DNA from: Planctomycetota bacterium
Lineage (GTDB): Bacteria > Planctomycetota > Planctomycetia > Pirellulales > UBA1268
NCBI GenBank assembly: GCA_003669585.1
Contig: QWOQ01000005.1
Span: 714,502 to 778,501, forward strand
Direction: 5' to 3'
DNA length: 64,000 nt
This document shows, piece by piece, positions 18,079 to 28,011 of the stretch. Below the pieces are notes generated by a model, which worked only from the letters and a program-made list of their open reading frames with translations, did no database searches and was not told the DNA's origin. Every line of letters starts with the position of its first letter. Within the stretch, counting starts at the first letter, position 1. The position numbers and the translations under genes were made by a program.

Positions 18079-18729
18079 TCAGCGATTGTCAAAAAACTTT
18101 TTTAAGGCCTGTGCAGCAGCTTCGCGACTGGTACCAGCCTCTTTTTTTTCACTTTTTGGAAGCACGCCTGGAGCCGCCTTTGATTCGAGTGCCTGCCGGA
18201 GTCGGAAAATGCCGCTTGCCGAAGAATCATTCGAAAACCCTACGGTTCCCGAATCTACTGGAATAGCAGTGGCACTTTCACCCGCACGAACTGGCGATGC
18301 ATTTGAATGAATATTGCTGGAATCTGTATCGGATGTGGGTGCCCTAAAAACGCTGGTGGTGTCGCGACTCTCGGAAGAATTTTCATCTTCGGAGAGCCAT
18401 TCAGAAACATCTTCGATGCTCCCTGTCGACACTGGCATCGTAATCGATGCCTTGAGTTCAAGGGCTCCGACTCGAATGATGTCACCATCAGCAACTTTTG
18501 TTGCTGTAGATATTTTTTCACCGTTAAGAAATGTGCCGTTGCGACTTTTCAAATCTTCAACAGTTACGCCTGATGGTCCGATATGAATGGCGCAGTGCCG
18601 CCGGCTTACTTCCTCGCTGAGAGGACGCACATCGCACTCTTCTGCACGGCCAATCAGCAGCTTGTTGCCTTTGACAGCAATAGACTTGCCGGCACTTTTA
18701 CCAGACGCAACCACGAGCTTGACATTCAT
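18079..18729 (-). CDS. FHA-domain protein
   Basis: A 216-residue cytoplasmic protein. A forkhead-associated domain fills residues 1-100 with the phosphothreonine-binding residues in place: LIGRAEECDV, SRRHCAI and SRNGTFLNG. FHA domains read phosphothreonine on partner proteins, so this is probably a target or adaptor of a Ser/Thr kinase; no kinase is in the window. The C-terminal half is low-complexity, acidic and Ser-rich, then ends in a basic amphipathic segment (AAAQALKKFFDNR). ATG 18729 has GGAGAG 8 nt upstream, better than the GTG at 18738. Confidence 0.9.
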   Translation of the reverse strand: MNVKLVVASGKSAGKSIAVKGNKLLIGRAEECDVRPLSEEVSRRHCAIHIGPSGVTVEDLKSRNGTFLNGEKISTATKVADGDIIRVGALELKASITMPVSTGSIEDVSEWLSEDENSSESRDTTSVFRAPTSDTDSSNIHSNASPVRAGESATAIPVDSGTVGFSNDSSASGIFRLRQALESKAAPGVLPKSEKKEAGTSREAAAQALKKFFDNR

Positions 18730-18937
18730 CGGCGACACTCTCCAAGCCTTTTGAAGGCCGTTGTATAAAAATCAATTGCACTATAGCGAAAACGATGGTT
18801 GCCGCACCAGAGTCTGCGATCTGGCGTCGATGAAATTCAACAGTTGTTTCGTAGTCTTCTTCTTACAAGGGGGTTTATGCCATTCCTTTTGATCTCAATT
18901 ATTCGCAAAATATCGCTGTCAAAATTCTGCCGCTACG

Positions 18938-19729
18938 TTATCGACGCTGGGTCCATCGTGGATCACAATATCGCTGTCGGACCACTTGAAACTGCTGTTT
19001 TGTGACTATTTTGGATTGTTCCCCGACTGGTTCAGGATCCTTGCCTCGGTCGCATACAATGACTGTTTTCATAGCCTCTCCCACTCGTTCGATCCAGTCT
19101 TTTAAAAGCCGATCACAATCAAACGGTTTTTCGAGAAGATTTTGAATCCCAGGACCTCCCCCAGCGGGATGTTGTTTTACGAGCAGACTTCCATGTTGAA
19201 CGACAACGGTGGCATGTCGGCGTTGTGCACTGCCCATCACCTTATAGTGAGCGACAAGAAGATCCCCCGTCGATCGACGATCAAAACAGAGGAATGCTGC
19301 ATCGGGTTTCTGAATTGGTTCATCAACGTCCTTCGCCGATGAACTCGCCGGGCCGCACAGATCTGATCGCAGGCCCAAAGCACCGAGTTCCCGGCGCATG
19401 GCTTCGTGAATGATGGTGTAGAGATCTTCCACTCGGGAGGAAAACAAACACTGTTTGGGAACCGCGATTGCATAGGTCATATCGGTTCCATGGAGAATTG
19501 CACCGCCGCCACTGGGGCGGCGCACGAAGGTCATCCGTGACAATTGGGGATGCGAAAGAGCATCCTCGTACCTCTGAAATGCCCCCAGCGAAATCGTCGG
19601 CTTTGTCCAGGAATAGATTCGCATCACGACATGGCCACTTTGTTTTGCCTCGTCTGCGAGGAGTTCGTCGAAAGCCATGTTCGACGGACCATCTGCCGGT
19701 GCGTCATAGCGAACGGAAAGAAAATTCAC
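18938..19729 (-). CDS. Octanoyltransferase / lipoate-protein ligase A family, LipM-like
   Basis: A 263-residue biotin/lipoate A/B ligase-fold protein. The signature RRPSGGGAILHG (about 70-81) and conserved Lys163 in YKVMGSAQRR are present. Cys148 in FLCFD matches the acyl-carrying Cys of LipM, the octanoyl-ACP:protein transferase, rather than an ATP-dependent LplA, so I favour LipM. It starts with GTG at 19729 overlapping the gcvPB stop by 4 nt and closes the gcvT-gcvH-gcvPA-gcvPB operon, so its natural substrate should be the H protein made two genes upstream. The octanoyl group would then be converted to lipoyl by LipA, which is not in this window. Confidence 0.85.
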   Translation of the reverse strand: MNFLSVRYDAPADGPSNMAFDELLADEAKQSGHVVMRIYSWTKPTISLGAFQRYEDALSHPQLSRMTFVRRPSGGGAILHGTDMTYAIAVPKQCLFSSRVEDLYTIIHEAMRRELGALGLRSDLCGPASSSAKDVDEPIQKPDAAFLCFDRRSTGDLLVAHYKVMGSAQRRHATVVVQHGSLLVKQHPAGGGPGIQNLLEKPFDCDRLLKDWIERVGEAMKTVIVCDRGKDPEPVGEQSKIVTKQQFQVVRQRYCDPRWTQRR

Positions 19730-21249
19730 GCTCTTTCGCCTGCCGAGGCAACAGAAGGAGACACCGGTCCAATAGATTCTTTAGACGCGGTCACACTCAA
19801 ATCACTCCATGCAAGATGCTGCTCCTTCGCAGCTCGTACTTCATCCGGACGATTGACCGACGAGGAGTGCGGAGCGCTCTGTACAAGTTCAACTGGCTCA
19901 CTCAGGATTGTGCGCATCGCATCGGCAAACGCATCGAGTGTTTCACGGCTTTCAGTTTCAGTCGGCTCGATCATGACCGCTTCTTTTACCGTGAGAGGAA
20001 AGTACACCGTCGGTGCATGAAATCCGTAGTCAAGCAGTCTTTTTGCAAGATCCATCGCCGAGATTCCACGCTCCGATTTAAGCTCGCTTGCCGATCCAAC
20101 AAACTCATGAAGGCAGCCCTTTGAAAATGGAACCGGAAGCACATCGCGAAGCTTGGCCAAAAGATAGTTTGCGTTGAGTACCGCATACCGCGACACATCC
20201 GCCAGACCTTCGCCACCGTGAGAAAGAATGTACGCGTACGCCCTGATGAGAATTCCAACGTTTCCAAAGAAACTTCTTACGCGACCAATTGTCTTTGGTT
20301 TTTTCCAATCGAGACTATAAGTCTCCCCTCGTTTGACAACTCGAGGCGTTGGCAGATACGGCTCGAGCATTTCACGAACCGCGATCGGCCCAGCGCCAGG
20401 GCCACCTCCACCATGCGGACCACTGAAAGTTTTGTGAGGATTGTAGTGCATCATATCGGCACCAAAATCTCCCGGTCGAGCGATGCCGAGAATGGCATTC
20501 ATATTCGCACCATCCAAATAGAGTAACCCTCCGGCATCGTGCACTCGCTTGGCAACCTCACAAATTTGATGTTCAAACAGACCAAGCGTATTGGGATTCG
20601 TGATCATCAGCACTGCAGTTTTTTCATCCAGTTTACGATCAAGATCGTTTAAATCGATCATTCCCTCGCGATCACTTTCAATTCCGATCGCTTTGAATCC
20701 AGCCATCGCAGCACTTGCGGGATTTGTACCATGAGCGCTTGTGGGAACCAGCACATTGGTGCGATCTTCATTGCGATCCTTGAAGTACGCTGCCGCAACC
20801 AATAAGGCTGTGAGTTCACCTTGAGCGCCAGCGGCCGGCTGAAGGGAAACCGCATGGAGTCCCGCAATTTCTGCAAGCATCCCCTGAAGTTCCCACAGAG
20901 CCCTCAGCATGCCTTGCAGACTTTCCTCGGGCTGGTACGGGTGTAACGCAAGCAAGCCTGGCAGCGAAGCTAATCGCTCATTCCGCTTGGGATTGTATTT
21001 CATCGTACAAGAGCCGAGTGGATAGAAGTGCGAATCTACAGACATGTTGAGCGTCGAGAGATTTGTAAAGTGACGAACGACATCAAGCTCGGAGAGTTCG
21101 GGCAGCGGCAAAGGTGCATCGGCCAACGCGTAGGCCGGAATTTTTTCTCGAATGTTCACTGCCGGAACATCGAGCGGACCGATCTTTGCACCACGTCTTC
21201 CAGGACGTGATAACTCAGACAGAAGCTTCGTGGACTGCGTGTCGCGCAT
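19726..21249 (-). CDS. gcvPB: Glycine dehydrogenase (decarboxylating) subunit 2
   Basis: The C-terminal half of the split P protein of the glycine cleavage system, 507 residues. It decarboxylates glycine with PLP and passes aminomethyl to the H-protein lipoyl arm. PLP-binding Lys273 lies in HYNPHKTFSGPHGGGG, and the N-terminal SRPGRRG motif is typical. ATG 21249 gives the family's usual N-terminus; the frame is open to 21348 with another ATG at 21297, but none has a clear ribosome site. It overlaps gcvPA by 35 nt, suggesting translational coupling, and lipM by 4 nt. Confidence 0.95.
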   Translation of the reverse strand: MRDTQSTKLLSELSRPGRRGAKIGPLDVPAVNIREKIPAYALADAPLPLPELSELDVVRHFTNLSTLNMSVDSHFYPLGSCTMKYNPKRNERLASLPGLLALHPYQPEESLQGMLRALWELQGMLAEIAGLHAVSLQPAAGAQGELTALLVAAAYFKDRNEDRTNVLVPTSAHGTNPASAAMAGFKAIGIESDREGMIDLNDLDRKLDEKTAVLMITNPNTLGLFEHQICEVAKRVHDAGGLLYLDGANMNAILGIARPGDFGADMMHYNPHKTFSGPHGGGGPGAGPIAVREMLEPYLPTPRVVKRGETYSLDWKKPKTIGRVRSFFGNVGILIRAYAYILSHGGEGLADVSRYAVLNANYLLAKLRDVLPVPFSKGCLHEFVGSASELKSERGISAMDLAKRLLDYGFHAPTVYFPLTVKEAVMIEPTETESRETLDAFADAMRTILSEPVELVQSAPHSSSVNRPDEVRAAKEQHLAWSDLSVTASKESIGPVSPSVASAGERA

Positions 21250-22606
21250 GGGAAACTTTCGAGGTGGAAATGAAGTCAACGGCTGCGGCCAAGCCATCGA
21301 TTTGGGTTCGGGTTCTTTTTTCTGTGACCGCAACAAGCAGGCAATCATCTAACTCGGGATACCACTGACCAAGCGGCACTCCCGCGAGATACCCAGCATC
21401 AAGGAGATCCGCAACGAGCGACCCCGGAGCACCACAGGCATCTCGAACAACAAATTCTTTAAAGAACGCTGAGTCAAACGCAGACGTCAGCCGAGCAGTG
21501 GCAGTAAGACGTTGTTTTGCATAGGCCGCCTTCGCGAGGCAGCTCTCAGCAACTTCCCGAAGACCCTCTGGACCGAGCACCGCCAGATGGATCGCCGAAC
21601 GCAGCGCTAAAAGGCCTTGATTGGTACAGACGTTGCTTGTTGCTTTTTCACGCCGAATGTGCTGCTCCCGTGTTTGCAGCGTCAGAACCCAGCAGCGATT
21701 TCCGCGACGATCGGTTGTCTGGCCGGCAAGGCGGCCTGGCATTCTGCGGAGAAATGATTCCCGACATGCAAGTATCCCAAGATAGGGACCGCCGTACGCG
21801 AGATGATTTCCGAGACATTGACCCTCCGCAATGACCAAATCAACCCCACAATCACCAGGTCGTTTCAAAATTCCAAGGCTGACTGGATCCACCGACACTG
21901 CCACAATCGCCCCAGCGGCATGAGCGATGCTGGTCAGTTCCTCAAGACGTTCAATTGAACCAAAAAAATTCGGTTGTTGAAGCAGAACGCACGCAGTATC
22001 GCCGTCGACTATTTTTTGCAATTCCTGCGGATCGACAACACCGTTGTTCGAGGGAACCGTCACAATTTCCACCCCAAGATTTGCGCAGTAGGTCTTTACG
22101 ACTTCCCGATATTCCGGATGAACCGTTGAAGAAATGACCACTCGTCGTTTGGATGAAACTGATAATGACATCAGCACCGCTTCGGCCGCAGCCGAACCAC
22201 CGTCGTACAGACTCATATTCGAAACTTCCATTCCGGTCAAATTTGCTATCAACGACTGATATTCAAAATAGACCTGAAGGTTTCCCTGGCTCGCTTCGGC
22301 TTGGTAGGGCGTATACGACGTGTAGAACTCGCCTCGAGACGCAAGATGATCCACGACTGCTGGCACGAAGTGATCGTATGCACCACCCCCCAGAAAACAG
22401 GCTGCTTGACTGGTAGAAATGGTGCCGCTGGCAAGCATTTCCATGTGGGCTGTAAGAGAGATCTCGTCTAAAGGACCGGCAATATCCAAAGGGCGGCGTA
22501 GTCGGCAGTCTTCTGGAATTTCGGAAAAGAGAGATTCAATATCCTTGACACCAATCGTGGCAAGCATGATTCGAAGATCGTCCAACGTGTGTGGCAAATA
22601 GCTCAT
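21215..22606 (-). CDS. gcvPA: Glycine dehydrogenase (decarboxylating) subunit 1
   Basis: The N-terminal half of the split P protein, 463 residues. It begins with the family-typical MSYLPHTLDD-R--ML--IG pattern and contains FLGGGAYDHFVPAVVDHL and SRGEFYTSYTPYQAEASQG. It forms the heterotetrameric P protein with GcvPB. It lies about 115 nt after gcvH and overlaps gcvPB by 35 nt. Nothing about it is unusual. Confidence 0.95.
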   Translation of the reverse strand: MSYLPHTLDDLRIMLATIGVKDIESLFSEIPEDCRLRRPLDIAGPLDEISLTAHMEMLASGTISTSQAACFLGGGAYDHFVPAVVDHLASRGEFYTSYTPYQAEASQGNLQVYFEYQSLIANLTGMEVSNMSLYDGGSAAAEAVLMSLSVSSKRRVVISSTVHPEYREVVKTYCANLGVEIVTVPSNNGVVDPQELQKIVDGDTACVLLQQPNFFGSIERLEELTSIAHAAGAIVAVSVDPVSLGILKRPGDCGVDLVIAEGQCLGNHLAYGGPYLGILACRESFLRRMPGRLAGQTTDRRGNRCWVLTLQTREQHIRREKATSNVCTNQGLLALRSAIHLAVLGPEGLREVAESCLAKAAYAKQRLTATARLTSAFDSAFFKEFVVRDACGAPGSLVADLLDAGYLAGVPLGQWYPELDDCLLVAVTEKRTRTQIDGLAAAVDFISTSKVSHARHAVHEASV

Positions 22607-22722
22607 GCGTAAATCCGTTTTCCTCCAACGAACAATTTCTTTTTCAGTCCATTTGATCGCGGCAACACTCTTGAAGCAGTGGGCGAATAGAACGCCAGAA
22701 CATTTCCTTTATCACCTTGGCC

Positions 22723-23112
22723 TCAGTGGCCTTGGCCCGACACGAGAACATCGTAGGCAGTCTGATCGAGAAGAACATCTAATTCTTCTGGATTCGACAT
22801 ACGTATTTTGAGTACCCATCCAGCGCCGAAAGGATCGGATCCGAGTATTTCAAGATTGTCCGGAAGCGAGGCATTCACTTCCACGATTTCTCCCGAAACC
22901 GGTGCGTAAAGATCGCTCACAGCCTTGACCGATTCAATTTCACCGATTGACTCTCCAGCTTTCACATGTCGCCCAATCTGCGGCAACTGCATAAAGACAA
23001 GGTCCGTAAGCGCTTCCACTGCATAGGAAGAAATTCCAATTGTCGCGGATGCACCGGAATCTTCCGGACGAATCCACTCGTGCGATTTTGCAAATTTGAT
23101 GGCGATGCCCAT
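22723..23112 (-). CDS. gcvH: Glycine cleavage system H protein
   Basis: A 129-residue lipoyl-domain carrier. The lipoylation site is Lys63 in GEIESVKAVSDLYAP, and the N-terminal SHEWIRPE motif is typical. It shuttles the aminomethyl group from P to T protein and is reoxidised by dihydrolipoamide dehydrogenase. ATG 23112 has GGAG 9 nt upstream. It lies between gcvT and gcvPA, with the probable octanoyltransferase in the same operon. Confidence 0.97.
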   Translation of the reverse strand: MGIAIKFAKSHEWIRPEDSGASATIGISSYAVEALTDLVFMQLPQIGRHVKAGESIGEIESVKAVSDLYAPVSGEIVEVNASLPDNLEILGSDPFGAGWVLKIRMSNPEELDVLLDQTAYDVLVSGQGH

Positions 23113-23203
23113 TCCGTCTTCTCCAGCTTTTAAAAAATATTGTAAACACCAGAAAATCGACTGTGAAACTCTGGCGAGAGACTATCCGATCTTGATAAAA
23201 CGC

Positions 23204-24340
23204 TCATTTTTTCCTGCGATAGAAGGGCAGGGGGACCACGTGCGCGGTTTCTCGATTATTCCGAACAAGAACTTCTACGGTCGTGCCCACTTTACTTGTT
23301 TCTAAGGATAGGTTTGCCATAGCCACTGCGTAGCCGAGCGACGGCGCAAAACTTCCACTGGTGACGGTTCCGATTCTTGTATTTTCAAAAAACACTTCGT
23401 GTCCCTCGCGAGCTGGCCGCTTGGAATCAAATCGCAAACCGACTCGAACGGTTCCCTCAACATGATCGCGATGGTCGCGGCACGCAGCGAGTCGATTGGA
23501 TCCGGGAAATGTTCGCCCCTCAAGATCGACCGCCAATGAAAGTCCGGCGGCAAAAGGGTTTGTGATCTCTTTGAGTTCATGTCCGTAGAGCGGCATCGCA
23601 GCTTCGAGTCGCAGCGTATCGCGTGCACCGAGCCCACAGGCTCGTAGACCCTTCTGATGGGCTTTTGAATAAAGCGATTCCCATACCTCGGTCGCCCGAT
23701 TCGCTGGCACAATGATCTCAAAGCCATCTTCCCCCGTATAGCCAGTTCGACTGAAAGAAGCCGGGATGTCGAGCAACTCGGCTCGAAGAAAACGATACGG
23801 TTTGAGTGCCATAAGCGTCTCACGAAAATGTGCGCTGATATGGTCGGCAACCAAATGAACTGCAAGCGGTCCCTGCACGGCGATCATCGCAGACTCAAGG
23901 GTTCGATCGATCAGACGGACTCCTGCATCCGGCATCCGAGTCAGCATCCATTGAACAACTCTCGCACGGTTGCTTGCATTCACGACGAGTCCAAACCGCT
24001 GTGACTGCGAACTCGGGATTGATTCGCAGGAGACCAACGCATCGTCGAGGATCTCGCTGTGATCGTTGGTAATCAACGTGTAACGCACAACTCCAAGTTC
24101 CATGTCGACCACTCGACGCGTCAGCATTGACTCTAACCATTGCCGCGCACCAGGACCATCAATCTCAAGTCGTCCCATATGCGAGACATCAAAAAGTCCG
24201 CATGCGGTTCGCGTAGCCACATGCTCATCGACGATCGAGGTGTATTGCACTGGCATCAGCCAGCCAGCAAATTCCACCATGCGGCCACCGTGAGAAGTGT
24301 GCCACTGGTTCAAGGGCGTTGTGAGAAATTGATCAGCCAC
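23204..24340 (-). CDS. gcvT: Glycine cleavage system aminomethyltransferase (T protein)
   Basis: A 378-residue T protein that transfers the one-carbon unit from the H-protein aminomethyl arm to tetrahydrofolate, releasing ammonia. Typical motifs are MVEFAGWLMPVQY, FDVSHMGRLEI and SRTGYTGEDGFEI. It starts with GTG at 24340, with GGAG 8 nt upstream. The gap of 93 nt to rnr contains no glycine riboswitch that I can recognise and no strong promoter, so the gcv genes may be transcribed with yhaM and rnr. Confidence 0.96.
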   Translation of the reverse strand: MADQFLTTPLNQWHTSHGGRMVEFAGWLMPVQYTSIVDEHVATRTACGLFDVSHMGRLEIDGPGARQWLESMLTRRVVDMELGVVRYTLITNDHSEILDDALVSCESIPSSQSQRFGLVVNASNRARVVQWMLTRMPDAGVRLIDRTLESAMIAVQGPLAVHLVADHISAHFRETLMALKPYRFLRAELLDIPASFSRTGYTGEDGFEIIVPANRATEVWESLYSKAHQKGLRACGLGARDTLRLEAAMPLYGHELKEITNPFAAGLSLAVDLEGRTFPGSNRLAACRDHRDHVEGTVRVGLRFDSKRPAREGHEVFFENTRIGTVTSGSFAPSLGYAVAMANLSLETSKVGTTVEVLVRNNRETAHVVPLPFYRRKK

Positions 24341-24433
24341 ACGAAGGACTCCATTCCAAACAGATTCTGGTTGCCGCTCGAGCGAACAATAGACGATGCG
24401 CTCACCGGCATTTCAATCGATCTACGGCCATCT

Positions 24434-26746
24434 TCAAGAGCGCCGTTTTTGGCCCTTGCGAGGCGACTTTTTCTTTGCGTTCCGCGCGGCAGATCTCCGA
24501 GTTTTGGTCGTTGAGCGACTCACAGTCTTTCGCGGATTCTCCGTAATAGACCTTGGCTGCGCCGGTGGCTTCTTCTGCTGAGACTCAATCAGAACGTCAA
24601 GTTTTCTGCGATTGAGATCGACTCGCGCGATCTTGACCCGCACGCGATCACCAAGTCGGAATGAATTTCCCGCTCGTCGACCGACCAGAGAATGTGCAGC
24701 CCGATCGAATCGATATGAATCGTCTGGCAGTGTCGCGATGGCAACGTGCCCCTCCGCTGGAATCTCAAGACCCTGCACAAACAGACCGAATGCTTCGACG
24801 CCAGTGACCACTGCATCCATAAGAGAACCGACTCGCTCACTCATAAAGAAAAGGAGTTTTAGTTTTACAAGTTCTCGCTCCGCGCTTTCTGCGCGGCGCT
24901 CGAGTTGAGAACAGTGGTCACCGAGTGCGTCTAGGCCGTCGCTCGGTGGCTTGCGGGCTTTCTCAAGCAGATCAAACAGACGATGCACCGTAAGATCGGG
25001 ATACCTTCGGATGGGTGATGTAAAGTGGCAGTAACAATCGCTGGCCAGTGCGTAATGCCCATCCTTTTCAGGTCCATATCGAGCGCGAGAAAGACTTCGC
25101 AGCACTGCATAATGAACGGCATGCTCTTCGTCACGTCCCCGGGCAAGTCCCAGCAATCGCTGAATTTCAAATCGACTTTCGAGGCTCTCTATTTCAAACC
25201 CCAGTTCCGAAACAAATTCTGTGAGTTGTTTGAGTTTTCTAGGATCCGGCGGTGGATGGATGCGACGCAAAAATCCGACTGATGCCTTTTCAAGGATTCC
25301 AGCAACTGCCTCATTCGCTGACAGCATGAACTCTTCAATGATCTGATGGCTCTCTGTATTTTTGGCAACGTGCGCTCCGCTCACTCGACCGTCTCGATCG
25401 AGGTCAATCTTGATCTCCGGCATGACCAGCTCGAGCGAGCCTCTGCGCATTCTTCTTCCTCGCAGCACTTTGGCAAGTTCTTGCATTCTTTCGAGAAGAC
25501 TTTTTACGGCCGCGGTCATACTGACTTTTTTGCCATCCGGCCGCTCCAGGAATTCATCTATTTCCTCGTACGTAAACCGTCGACGGCTCTTGATCGCTGA
25601 TCGTTCAACCTGAGCATCAATAAAGGCACCATCTGCTGAAAACTCAATCCAACAAGTCCTCGCATAACGCACCCGATCGGGCTGAAGACTTGCGAGATTG
25701 TTCGAGACGATTTCTGGCAACATGGGAATGACCATGTCGGGCAGATAGACGCTTGTGCCTCTAGACTTCGCTTCTTGATCGATTGCCGAGCCTTCAGGAA
25801 CGAAATGCGTTACGTCGGCGATATGCACTCCGAGTTTCCAGTGATCGCGACCAATTCGCTCAAGCGAGATGGCGTCGTCAAAATCACGGGCATCAACCGG
25901 ATCAATCGTCACGACGACCTCTCCGGTTAAGTCGCGCCGACCGTTCAATAGAGTCTCATCGAATTGCTCTGCTTGCCGCCTTGCATCAAGAAGCACTGCT
26001 TCAGGAAACGGACCTGGTAGACCGAATTCTGCGACGACTGTTCGCGTATCCACTCCCGGCTCACCACTGCGCCCAAGCACTTCTACAATCACCCCTTCAC
26101 CGTCTAGAAGATGCGTTGGAAATCGAACGATTTCCAAAATCACCTTATCCCCCGAATGCGCGCCTTTGGCTCCTGGATCACCCACGGCAATCGGGCGAGC
26201 GAATCCAGTACCGTCCACTTGGACAAAACCAACGCCCGCAACTTCGAAGGCACTGCCAACAAAACGAGTGGTGCGACGAAGGATGATCCGAGTGATTTCT
26301 CCCGATGGCCCAAGCCGTCGCACATCTTGTTGACGTGAAAGCCTCACCATCACGGTGTCTCCTGAAGCGGCATCGAGCGATCGATCGGCTGAAATGTGAA
26401 TGTCGCTTGAACGATCCCCTGCGGGTGATCCAACAGGCTTGGCAAAACCATAGCCACCCATCGCTCGACGAAAGACACATTCAACTTGCTCTGCAGATGC
26501 CGTTGATCCTCCAGCTCTCGATTTCGACTTACCAAGAGGAAGCTTTTCCGCCTTCAGCAGTTTTTTTTCTGTAGTGCGTACAATCTGCCCTGATGCAAGG
26601 AGACCTCTTGCCGCTGTTCGAAACGAACCGTTCTCAGGATGTTGAACCGCGAGCTTTCGTGCGATCGCCTGCAACTTCTTGGGCCGATAGGTCTCGTTTG
26701 AAATCAGCAGAAGAATTGCGGTACTGAAGGCTGAGGCATCTCTCAT
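24434..26746 (-). CDS. rnr: Ribonuclease R family 3'-5' exoribonuclease
   Basis: A 770-residue RNB-family hydrolytic exoribonuclease. Order: an N-terminal winged-helix-like segment (about 1-65), cold-shock domains, the RNB catalytic core with metal-binding motif TIDPVDARDFDDA, a C-terminal S1 domain (DAVVTGVEAFGLFVQGLE) and a Lys/Arg/Ser-rich basic tail of about 45 residues, which in this family aids structured-RNA binding. It degrades structured RNA in the cytoplasm. Its ATG overlaps the stop of the yhaM-like gene by 4 nt, pairing two 3'-5' exonucleases in one transcript. Confidence 0.95.
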   Translation of the reverse strand: MRDASAFSTAILLLISNETYRPKKLQAIARKLAVQHPENGSFRTAARGLLASGQIVRTTEKKLLKAEKLPLGKSKSRAGGSTASAEQVECVFRRAMGGYGFAKPVGSPAGDRSSDIHISADRSLDAASGDTVMVRLSRQQDVRRLGPSGEITRIILRRTTRFVGSAFEVAGVGFVQVDGTGFARPIAVGDPGAKGAHSGDKVILEIVRFPTHLLDGEGVIVEVLGRSGEPGVDTRTVVAEFGLPGPFPEAVLLDARRQAEQFDETLLNGRRDLTGEVVVTIDPVDARDFDDAISLERIGRDHWKLGVHIADVTHFVPEGSAIDQEAKSRGTSVYLPDMVIPMLPEIVSNNLASLQPDRVRYARTCWIEFSADGAFIDAQVERSAIKSRRRFTYEEIDEFLERPDGKKVSMTAAVKSLLERMQELAKVLRGRRMRRGSLELVMPEIKIDLDRDGRVSGAHVAKNTESHQIIEEFMLSANEAVAGILEKASVGFLRRIHPPPDPRKLKQLTEFVSELGFEIESLESRFEIQRLLGLARGRDEEHAVHYAVLRSLSRARYGPEKDGHYALASDCYCHFTSPIRRYPDLTVHRLFDLLEKARKPPSDGLDALGDHCSQLERRAESAERELVKLKLLFFMSERVGSLMDAVVTGVEAFGLFVQGLEIPAEGHVAIATLPDDSYRFDRAAHSLVGRRAGNSFRLGDRVRVKIARVDLNRRKLDVLIESQQKKPPAQPRSITENPRKTVSRSTTKTRRSAARNAKKKSPRKGQKRRS

Positions 26747-27828
26747 GAAGAACGAGTCGCCTCGGTTCTCACCGGCTCGGAGCGTCCTTTAAAAAATTTA
26801 CGTCCCAGGGTCGTCTGGTACTGAGTCCACGCTCCATCCACGCCCCCCTCATCCCTCATCAGTTGCAATACGCCATTGAGACGAGCGTCGAGATTGTCGA
26901 GATGATGAAGCGCTATTGCTTCGAGCGTCATAGGCAGTTTGGGGGCTCCAAATTCGTACTGCCCGTGATGGCTTGCGACCATGTGTTTCACCCGAAGAGA
27001 CATTTCAGGATCAAAGGGCTTTTGCTGCTGCATGCTCACTTCACGGATCTTCTCTTCGAGAAGTTCGAGCCCCAAAAGTACATGGCCGAGCAACTGTCCA
27101 GCATCGGTGTACGAAAATCCCTTCTCACTCTCCAGTTCGATCACTTTACCAATGTCGTGATAGAGCACCCCTACAAGAAGCAGATCCCTATTCACAGCGG
27201 GATACAGCGGCGCAACTTTTTCAGCGAGTCGTAACAAACTCACAACATGTTCAAGCAGCCCACCAACGTGCGCATGATGCTGCTTCACGCCTGCTGGCGA
27301 CCTTCGGAATGCTTCCATTAATTGTGTGTCGGCGGTCACGGCTGCCGCCAGGGCCCGAAGATCGCTCTCTTGAATCGTTTCGATGATCTGCTGGAGTTCC
27401 AGTTCGAATGCAGCAATCTCTGCAGGCGCCAAAACGCGAAAATCTGATTCATCGATTCTCGCAGGATCGACCCGTTGAATCAGGGTGGCTATCAACTGTA
27501 ACTGTCCAGAAAAGAGCTGCGTCGTACCTTCAATACGAACGTAATCTCCGTCTTCAAATGCGCTGTAGTCAGCTTCTCCTGCGTTCCACATTCTCGCTGT
27601 AATCGAACCGGTTTTGTCCGATAGATCAACCTGTAAATAAAGCTGACCATTTCTATTGGGTCGCAACTGTTTATGCGTCACCAAAAAATGCTGATCCACA
27701 TTTGCCTGCGCACCGAGTTCACTAATGAATCGACGATCGGTCGAAGGCTTGGAGCCACCGCTTCGTTGAGAATGTGTCATAGGGGGTATCCGTGCGTGCG
27801 GAGGAGAAAACAACTGAGGGGGGTTCAT
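26743..27828 (-). CDS. OB-fold plus HD-domain 3'-5' exoribonuclease, YhaM-like
   Basis: 361 residues from ATG 27828, or 345 from ATG 27780; neither has a clear ribosome site, and homology begins after the second. An OB-fold nucleic-acid-binding domain (about 45-125; GSITARMWNAGEADY, GDYVRIEGTTQLF) is followed by an HD phosphohydrolase domain with metal ligands in KQHHAHVGGLLEHVV, VGVLYHDIGK and MVASHHGQYEFG. This is the architecture of YhaM, an exonuclease acting on RNA or single-stranded DNA. It overlaps rnr by 4 nt, which supports a role in RNA turnover. It is divergent from proS across 294 nt. Confidence 0.88.
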   Translation of the reverse strand: MNPPQLFSPPHARIPPMTHSQRSGGSKPSTDRRFISELGAQANVDQHFLVTHKQLRPNRNGQLYLQVDLSDKTGSITARMWNAGEADYSAFEDGDYVRIEGTTQLFSGQLQLIATLIQRVDPARIDESDFRVLAPAEIAAFELELQQIIETIQESDLRALAAAVTADTQLMEAFRRSPAGVKQHHAHVGGLLEHVVSLLRLAEKVAPLYPAVNRDLLLVGVLYHDIGKVIELESEKGFSYTDAGQLLGHVLLGLELLEEKIREVSMQQQKPFDPEMSLRVKHMVASHHGQYEFGAPKLPMTLEAIALHHLDNLDARLNGVLQLMRDEGGVDGAWTQYQTTLGRKFFKGRSEPVRTEATRSS

Positions 27829-27981
27829 GGCTCAGCCGCCGCTTTGAAGCTACAAGACGAAGTCTAGGAGACGACCCTGTTGCCCACAAGCACCAGCGAG
27901 ACCGATGGCCTTCTGCCGCTTTCGTGTCCTCTTCGAGCACGCGTTTTGTTGTTCTTGGCTTTGACTTTTTTCTAGATCCGG

Positions 27982-28011
27982 TTTGCCATTGCTGAAATAC
28001 ACTTCCTACAA
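27982..28011 (+). promoter_or_regulatory. Candidate sigma-70 promoter for proS
   Basis: TTGCCA (27982-27987) and TACAAT (28006-28011) each match the consensus at five of six positions, with an 18-bp spacer. It lies 112 nt upstream of the proS ATG, in the gap between divergent yhaM-like and proS. Confidence 0.5.

Noticed and set aside
24341..24433. Glycine riboswitch upstream of gcvT
   Set aside because: The 93-nt gap lacks the paired aptamer stems and conserved loops; too short for the tandem form.
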